Assembly (NCBI GenBank): GCA_003512365.1
Contig: DORI01000095.1
Span: forward strand, 4,127-40,831
Direction: 5' to 3'
Length of the DNA stretch: 36,705 bases
Source: Crocinitomicaceae bacterium
GTDB taxonomy: Bacteria; Bacteroidota; Bacteroidia; Flavobacteriales_D; Crocinitomicaceae
Positions 32,593-36,705 of the stretch are shown here, piece after piece. The first letter of the stretch is position 1. Each line of letters opens with the position of its first letter. A model generated the notes under the pieces. The model saw nothing but the letters and a program-made list of their open reading frames with translations. It did no database searches and was not told the origin of the DNA. The translations under genes were made by a program, and so were the position numbers.

Positions 32593-33975
32593 TTAGTAAA
32601 TTTTTAGTTTCATCTCAGCATTCATCAAACAGCGCACCAATATGTTTTTTTCTTGAATATAGATGTTTTTTAGGGCTAAACCCGTTAGTTTACCGGACAA
32701 ATTAATACCCGCAGAAATTTCTTGATTAAGGTTTTCTGTAATAGATTGTTCGATTTCCTTCATATAAGGCCCCAACTCAAAAGAACTGTTATTCTGAACA
32801 AAAGAAAGTATTTTATCAGAACACAACCATTTTGCGGAATTTAATAAAACACTTTTAGTAGAAAGCGCATAAGAAAGACTTTCAATTTTAAGCTTTTGAG
32901 AAACAGAATCGATTTTTGGAACCCCATTAAAGTAAAGAGTCCCTTCTTTAAAACCTGAAAACACGACCTTTAATCCCAATGTGTCTAATGAAACTTGAAA
33001 CAATGACGCGCTGTCAACAATAAATTTTTTCCGTTCAATTTCTATAGGAGAGCCCTTTAAAGAGGCTGTTAACAAGGCGCTTAAGCTGTCATAGTTAGCA
33101 ACTACGTCAACATATAAACCGAAAGAACCGGCTGGTTTCTGTTCCGTTGCAGAGGGAAGGGCAGTTTTTTTATATGTAGTTGATTTGGTGGTGAGAACCG
33201 TTGGACTCAAGGTAAGATGAATGTTTGTGCTTGCTTGTTTTTCATTAAACACGATTTTATCAAACGCAACACTTTTTGGTTGTAAGTATAAAAAACCAAA
33301 ATCATTGAGAGGTATAGGATCTTGTAGCTTATCCCATGCATTAATTAATTGTGGGCGTATTGAGAGGGATGAAATTTGTTGATTAATTTCTTTTTCTTGT
33401 TTAATTAATTCTGTTGTTATTGTGTTCTCTATCTCTTTTGTTACGTTAATTTTCATAAAACTAAACTGACAAGGGTCTAATAGCTTTACACTTTTTAATT
33501 TTGTTTCTGCCACAAGTTGATAACTTTTATTTAGTTGAATGTTGGATTGGAATTGCGTGAGCAACTGTCTTCTAGGTTCACCGTTTGATCCACAGCTTCC
33601 GTAAACCCTGGGAATCACACAGCGTTCGTCTCCAAACAAGCTATGACAACTCGGACAATAATTAACATCAAGCCCAAGCCCTCCTGCTACCGAGAACAAC
33701 ACAGCGTTTTCTTTAAACTCAAATGATATCGGTTTTCTTTCAAAAATATAGGAATACCCAAGGCCCTCACAAGGTTGATCAGACCCTTGAAACTTTAGAG
33801 GCACCTGTTTTTCAACCTCATTTAAGCCTTCTTGTAGGTTAATACCGACAGGAATAGTTATGTTTGAAACTATAATTTTCGGGGGAGGGGCAACCGCTTT
33901 TACGGCAATGGGTACTTCAGGACTTATACTTTTACAACCATATAAAAATAAAAATAGAAAATAATAGAACTTCAT
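32593..33975 (-). CDS. DUF4403 family lipoprotein with a cysteine cluster
   Basis: A 460-residue lipoprotein: lipobox L-Y-G-C with Cys14. The body fits the DUF4403 family, with the N-terminal VSNITIPVGINLQEGLNEVEK segment, VLFSVAGGLGLDV, and a long alternating beta/helical repeat that suggests a lipid-transfer-like tubular fold in my judgement. A cluster Cys107-Pro-Ser-Cys110, Cys119 and Cys128 could be paired in disulfides or bind metal. Function is unknown. It overlaps the upstream exported-protein gene by 4 nt and is followed 16 nt later by the OmpA-like gene, so an envelope role is likely. Confidence 0.82.
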   Translation of the reverse strand: MKFYYFLFLFLYGCKSISPEVPIAVKAVAPPPKIIVSNITIPVGINLQEGLNEVEKQVPLKFQGSDQPCEGLGYSYIFERKPISFEFKENAVLFSVAGGLGLDVNYCPSCHSLFGDERCVIPRVYGSCGSNGEPRRQLLTQFQSNIQLNKSYQLVAETKLKSVKLLDPCQFSFMKINVTKEIENTITTELIKQEKEINQQISSLSIRPQLINAWDKLQDPIPLNDFGFLYLQPKSVAFDKIVFNEKQASTNIHLTLSPTVLTTKSTTYKKTALPSATEQKPAGSFGLYVDVVANYDSLSALLTASLKGSPIEIERKKFIVDSASLFQVSLDTLGLKVVFSGFKEGTLYFNGVPKIDSVSQKLKIESLSYALSTKSVLLNSAKWLCSDKILSFVQNNSSFELGPYMKEIEQSITENLNQEISAGINLSGKLTGLALKNIYIQEKNILVRCLMNAEMKLKIY

Positions 33976-34478
33976 TTTTTTCTACGTTTCAACACTACCC
34001 TTTGTGAAAAGCTCGGTAAATAAGCATATACTGTTGTGCCGTCTTGACAACTTTTTGACTGATTGTTGATTTTTTTACTTCCGCCATACAAATTAAACTC
34101 CAAGAATCCTTTTCTTCTATAAGATAGAATGGAACAAAAATACATACTATCCAAAACGTAGTAATCATAAAAACAATCATTTGAGAAAAGCATAGGAATT
34201 AATATACCACCTTCATCTAACGTATATTTCCCGTTTGTTCCTTTGCGAATGGAATAGTTTTTTTCTATTTTTCCAGAAGGAGCGTTGTACTTCATATTGT
34301 AAGTCCACGAGCTATCTTTTTCTATGGGTTTAATAGAAAGCGAGACGTCGATTATTTGCTCTGAACTTCTGCTCGCTACTTTCATTTTCCCATAAAATGT
34401 TCCTAACCAATCTTCTGGAAAAGATTGTGCAAGAGAGAAAACAGGGAAACCAAAAAGAACCAAAACAAAAGTTTTCAT
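33972..34478 (-). CDS. Exported protein of unknown function
   Basis: A 168-residue protein. The signal peptide covers residues 1-17 (ends S-L-A before Gln-Ser). The mature part is beta-rich, starting FPEDWLGTFYGKM, with repeated aromatic and basic residues and a pair of cysteines in NDCFYDYY and MYFCSIL; a lipocalin-like barrel is possible but not demonstrated. I do not recognise the family. It is first in the operon with the DUF4403 and OmpA-like genes (4-nt overlap at its end). It starts 52 nt after the icd stop, on the same strand, with a terminator between. Confidence 0.75.
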   Translation of the reverse strand: MKTFVLVLFGFPVFSLAQSFPEDWLGTFYGKMKVASRSSEQIIDVSLSIKPIEKDSSWTYNMKYNAPSGKIEKNYSIRKGTNGKYTLDEGGILIPMLFSNDCFYDYYVLDSMYFCSILSYRRKGFLEFNLYGGSKKINNQSKSCQDGTTVYAYLPSFSQRVVLKRRKK

Positions 34479-34503
34479 AGAAAATCTAGTAATACTTATT
34501 TCA

Positions 34504-34529
34504 TAAAAAAAGGCCTCTAGGGCCCTTTA
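34504..34529 (-). terminator. Rho-independent terminator of icd
   Basis: On the minus strand AAAGGGCC pairs with GGCCTTT (one bulged base) and runs into T7, directly after the icd stop. Confidence 0.8.
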
Positions 34530-35759
34530 TTAATTCATTTTATTTTTTAATCCTTCGTTAAGAGCATCAAGAAACTCTTCTGTATAAACGTAATGTTCTC
34601 CATGGTTAACCTTGTTGCCATGTATACAAACTGCGAGGTCTTTTGTCATAACACCAGATTCAACGGTTTCAACACATACTTTTTCTAAGGTGTTACAGAA
34701 ATCGATTAATTCCTGGTTGTTATCGAGCTTTCCCCTGAAGGCTAATCCTCTGGTCCAAGCAAAGATTGAAGCAATTGGGTTTGTAGAAGTTTTTTTACCA
34801 GCTTGATGGTCTCTAAAGTGTCTGGTAACCGTTCCGTGCGCCGCTTCAGACTCCATAATTTCTCCATCCGGTGTAATTAACACGGAAGTCATTAACCCTA
34901 GCGACCCAAATCCTTGTGCCACAGTATCAGACTGAACGTCGCCATCGTAATTTTTACACGCCCAAACAAAGTTGCCGTTCCATTTAAGCGCTGATGCCAC
35001 CATGTCATCAATTAACCGGTGTTCGTAAACAATGCCAGCTTCAATGAACTTTGCTTTAAACTCATTTTGGTAAATTTCTTCAAAAATATCTTTAAACCTA
35101 CCGTCGTATTTTTTAAGTATGGTGTTTTTGGTTGACAAATAAAGCGGCCATTTTTTTGATAGCGCCATATTAAAGCAGGACTGTGCAAAACCGCGAATTG
35201 AATCATCGGTATTGTACATGCTCATAGCAACACCATCACCTTTAAAATTGTAAACCTCAAATGTTTGTGTTTCTCCACCGTCCTCAGGAGTAAAAGTCAT
35301 AGTAAGTTTACCTTTCCCTTTAATAACGGCATCTGTTGCGCGGTATTGATCGCCAAACGCGTGTCGACCAACAATTATTGGAGCGGTCCAATTTGTAACC
35401 AAACGCGGCACATTACTCATGACTATTGGTTCTCTGAAAACAGTACCATCTAGGATGTTCCTGATTGTTCCGTTCGGAGACTTCCACATGGATTTTAGAT
35501 TAAATTCTTTTACACGCGCTTCATCAGGCGTTATCGTTGCACACTTGATACCAACCTTATATTTCTTTATTGCTTCTGCGGCATCTACAGTTATTTGGTC
35601 GCTTGTTTCATCTCTTTTTTCGATACCTAAATCGTAATATTTAATATCGAGGTCGAGGTAAGGAAGGATTAGTTTTTCTTTAATATAGCTCCAGATGATA
35701 CGGGTCATTTCATCACCATCCAACTCCACTACAGGATTAATAACTTTTATCTTTGACAT
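34530..35759 (-). CDS. icd: NADP-dependent isocitrate dehydrogenase, dimeric eukaryote-like type
   Basis: A 409-residue enzyme of the TCA cycle that converts isocitrate to 2-oxoglutarate and CO2 with NADP. The N-terminus KVINPVVELDGDEMTRIIW and the segment WKSPNGTIRNILDGTVFREPI place it in the dimeric eukaryotic-like subfamily; the C-terminal ESEAAHGTVTRHFRDHQAGKKTSTNPIASIF carries the NADP site. Cytoplasmic and full length. A well-formed promoter (35775-35802) gives a short leader, and a terminator follows, so it is a single-gene unit. It is divergent from the lipoprotein gene at 35863. Confidence 0.95.
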   Translation of the reverse strand: MSKIKVINPVVELDGDEMTRIIWSYIKEKLILPYLDLDIKYYDLGIEKRDETSDQITVDAAEAIKKYKVGIKCATITPDEARVKEFNLKSMWKSPNGTIRNILDGTVFREPIVMSNVPRLVTNWTAPIIVGRHAFGDQYRATDAVIKGKGKLTMTFTPEDGGETQTFEVYNFKGDGVAMSMYNTDDSIRGFAQSCFNMALSKKWPLYLSTKNTILKKYDGRFKDIFEEIYQNEFKAKFIEAGIVYEHRLIDDMVASALKWNGNFVWACKNYDGDVQSDTVAQGFGSLGLMTSVLITPDGEIMESEAAHGTVTRHFRDHQAGKKTSTNPIASIFAWTRGLAFRGKLDNNQELIDFCNTLEKVCVETVESGVMTKDLAVCIHGNKVNHGEHYVYTEEFLDALNEGLKNKMN

Positions 35760-35774
35760 TTAAAAAATTTTAGA

Positions 35775-35802
35775 CAAAAATAGTGTTTTTTTAGTTTTTC
35801 AA
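35775..35802 (-). promoter_or_regulatory. Bacteroidota-type promoter of icd
   Basis: On the minus strand TTG (35800-35802), exactly 17 nt, TATTTTTG (35775-35782), both perfect consensus. The -7 element ends 15 nt before the ATG at 35759. Confidence 0.7.
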
Positions 35803-35814
35803 TGCACGATAAAC

Positions 35815-35842
35815 TTGAGCCTTAAAGAATTTCTTAGTTTTG
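35815..35842 (+). promoter_or_regulatory. Bacteroidota-type promoter of the lipoprotein gene
   Basis: TTG (35815-35817), exactly 17 nt, TAGTTTTG (35835-35842), both consensus. It lies back-to-back with the icd promoter, 12 bp apart. This TTG is therefore a -33 element rather than the start codon of a longer frame. Confidence 0.65.
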
Positions 35843-35862
35843 TTTTTGTCTTTAAACTAAAC

Positions 35863-36417
35863 ATGTCATATTACTTCGTCGCTGGGTTTTTTATTCTTGC
35901 ATTTACTTCATGCGGACCATCGGAAATAGCCAAAGAAATACAACAGGAAGCAAAGAGCGAATTGAAAAATCAACCAGTATTCTTATTTGACTCAATTATT
36001 CATTATTCCATAGTCATCGAAGAGGACACGCTTTGGGGGATAGAACGAATTAAGGACAAAACAAAAGAACAGCGACGATTAATTGAAATTGTCTTGTATG
36101 ATAAACTTGACACGTTGTCGGATACCTCAGTATTAAACTATCTACCGAGTTTAGGATTTACCAAACGCCATTTATCACATGAAAAAACCGAGTCCTTACG
36201 AAGGATTTTTCACACTCAACACATGAACGAAGAGGCAAGGGCTGTATGTGTACCAATTTTTCGTGACATATTGGTTTTTCGCTTAAAATCAAAAAACACG
36301 GCCGTAATGAAATTATGTTTCGATTGCCAACACCACACCTTAGATGGCGAAATAATAGAAACCAAACACATCACCCAAGAATGCTGGGGAGAGCTCAAAA
36401 AGACGCTAAAACAATAA
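35863..36417 (+). CDS. Lipoprotein of unknown function
   Basis: A 184-residue lipoprotein from the ATG at 35863: hydrophobic N-terminus and lipobox F-T-S-C with Cys17. A longer frame from TTG 35815 exists, but that TTG fits a promoter -33 element and the lipobox supports the later start. The mature part is polar, with a charged helix at its start (EIAKEIQQEAKSELK) and CFDCQ plus further cysteines toward the end. No family is recognised. Its stop lies 1 nt from the convergent fumarase stop. Confidence 0.78.
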   Translation: MSYYFVAGFFILAFTSCGPSEIAKEIQQEAKSELKNQPVFLFDSIIHYSIVIEEDTLWGIERIKDKTKEQRRLIEIVLYDKLDTLSDTSVLNYLPSLGFTKRHLSHEKTESLRRIFHTQHMNEEARAVCVPIFRDILVFRLKSKNTAVMKLCFDCQHHTLDGEIIETKHITQECWGELKKTLKQ

Positions 36418-36418
36418 C

Positions 36419-36705
36419 TTAATCTAAAGCGCCAATCATTTTTGATGGATCAACATACAAGTCGTATTCCTCCCCTGTAACATGACCTAAACCAACAGCC
36501 GCCTCTTTTAACGTTGTGCCGTTTTTGTGAGCGTATTTAGCAATTTCTGCCGCTTTGTAATAACCAATTTTTGTGTTTAAAGCAGTCACCAACATCAAAG
36601 AGTTGTCCAAGTGCTTTTTAACAACAGGTAAATTTGCTTGAATACCAACAGCACAATTGTCGGCAAAAGAAACACAAGCGTCACCTAACAAACGAGCCGA
36701 TTGTA
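36419..36705 (-). CDS. fumC: Class II fumarate hydratase, C-terminal part (5' end beyond window)
   Basis: The frame is open to the right edge of the window, reading Q-S-A-R-L-L-G-D at its beginning, so only the C-terminal ~95 residues are seen. Family signs of class II fumarase are the segments SARLLGDA, NSLMLVTALNTKIGYYKAAEIA and AHKNGTTLKEAAVGLGHVT, then YVDPSKMIG at the end. Fumarase hydrates fumarate to malate in the TCA cycle, the same pathway as the nearby icd. The aspartate ammonia-lyase relative is less likely from these motifs. It is convergent with the lipoprotein gene (1-nt gap). Confidence 0.9.
   Translation of the reverse strand, partial: QSARLLGDACVSFADNCAVGIQANLPVVKKHLDNSLMLVTALNTKIGYYKAAEIAKYAHKNGTTLKEAAVGLGHVTGEEYDLYVDPSKMIGALD

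Noticed and set aside
1..36705. CRISPR arrays, insertion sequences, prophage, tRNA or rRNA genes
   Set aside because: No regularly spaced repeats, transposase or integrase motifs, or cloverleaf/rRNA signatures were seen on reading both strands.

Overview
This is a chromosomal segment of a Bacteroidota bacterium, most likely a member of Flavobacteriales. The low-GC sequence carries Bacteroidota-typical families (DUF4271, DUF4296, DUF4175, DUF4403). It also carries a secreted protein with a type IX secretion C-terminal sorting domain, a uppS-bamA-ompH-ompH locus, an isolated atpDC pair, very tight ATGA gene overlaps, and several Bacteroidota-type promoters (TTG, about 17 nt, TAnnTTTG). I see no insertion sequence, phage, CRISPR, rRNA or tRNA. 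A Crocinitomicaceae/Fluviicola-like source is a guess.

Layout. 1-2781 (+): end of a membrane protein, a coiled-coil lipoprotein and an exported TPR protein. 2782-6205: glutaryl-CoA dehydrogenase (-), DUF4271 membrane protein and uroporphyrinogen-III synthase (+), class III-like sirtuin (-). 6258-10188 (+): secreted thioredoxin-fold protein with a strong terminator, then a polyprenol-phosphate mannosyltransferase / dihydroorotase / DUF4296 lipoprotein operon. 10190-15448 (-): envelope operon uppS-bamA-ompH-ompH followed by murI. 15592-18992 (-): atpDC, an FtsX-like permease and rbfA. 19056-22762 (+): MsbA-like exporter, fatty acid desaturase, MmcQ/YjbR protein and S4 protein. 22747-29823 (-): DUF4175 protein, anti-sigma-type ATPase, ybeY, mnmG and a 2-hydroxyacid dehydrogenase. 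29824-30398: very AT-rich gap. 30399-36705: rpiB (+), a poorly coding gap, OmpA-like / DUF4403 / small exported protein operon (-), icd (-), a lipoprotein (+) and the end of fumC (-).

The most interesting region is 22.7-30.8 kb. Two near-identical parS (ParB/Spo0J) sites, one a perfect 16-mer, flank the ybeY-mnmG junction. About 4 kb away is a 575-bp gap (19% G+C over 480 counted bases) with two exact TTATNCACA DnaA-box matches, a near match and a 20-bp inverted repeat. Genes on both sides are transcribed away from the gap, and mnmG (gidA) is a classic origin neighbour. I infer that this is the chromosomal origin, or lies very near it, with its centromere-like partition sites. dnaA and parAB are not in the window.

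Second-tier signals: five of six tail-to-tail gene junctions have 0-1 nt between them or overlap by 16 nt. Three genes have a -7-like promoter element ending 3-5 nt before the ATG, suggesting leaderless mRNAs. A 10-bp-arm inverted repeat sits directly upstream of the atpD -7 element.
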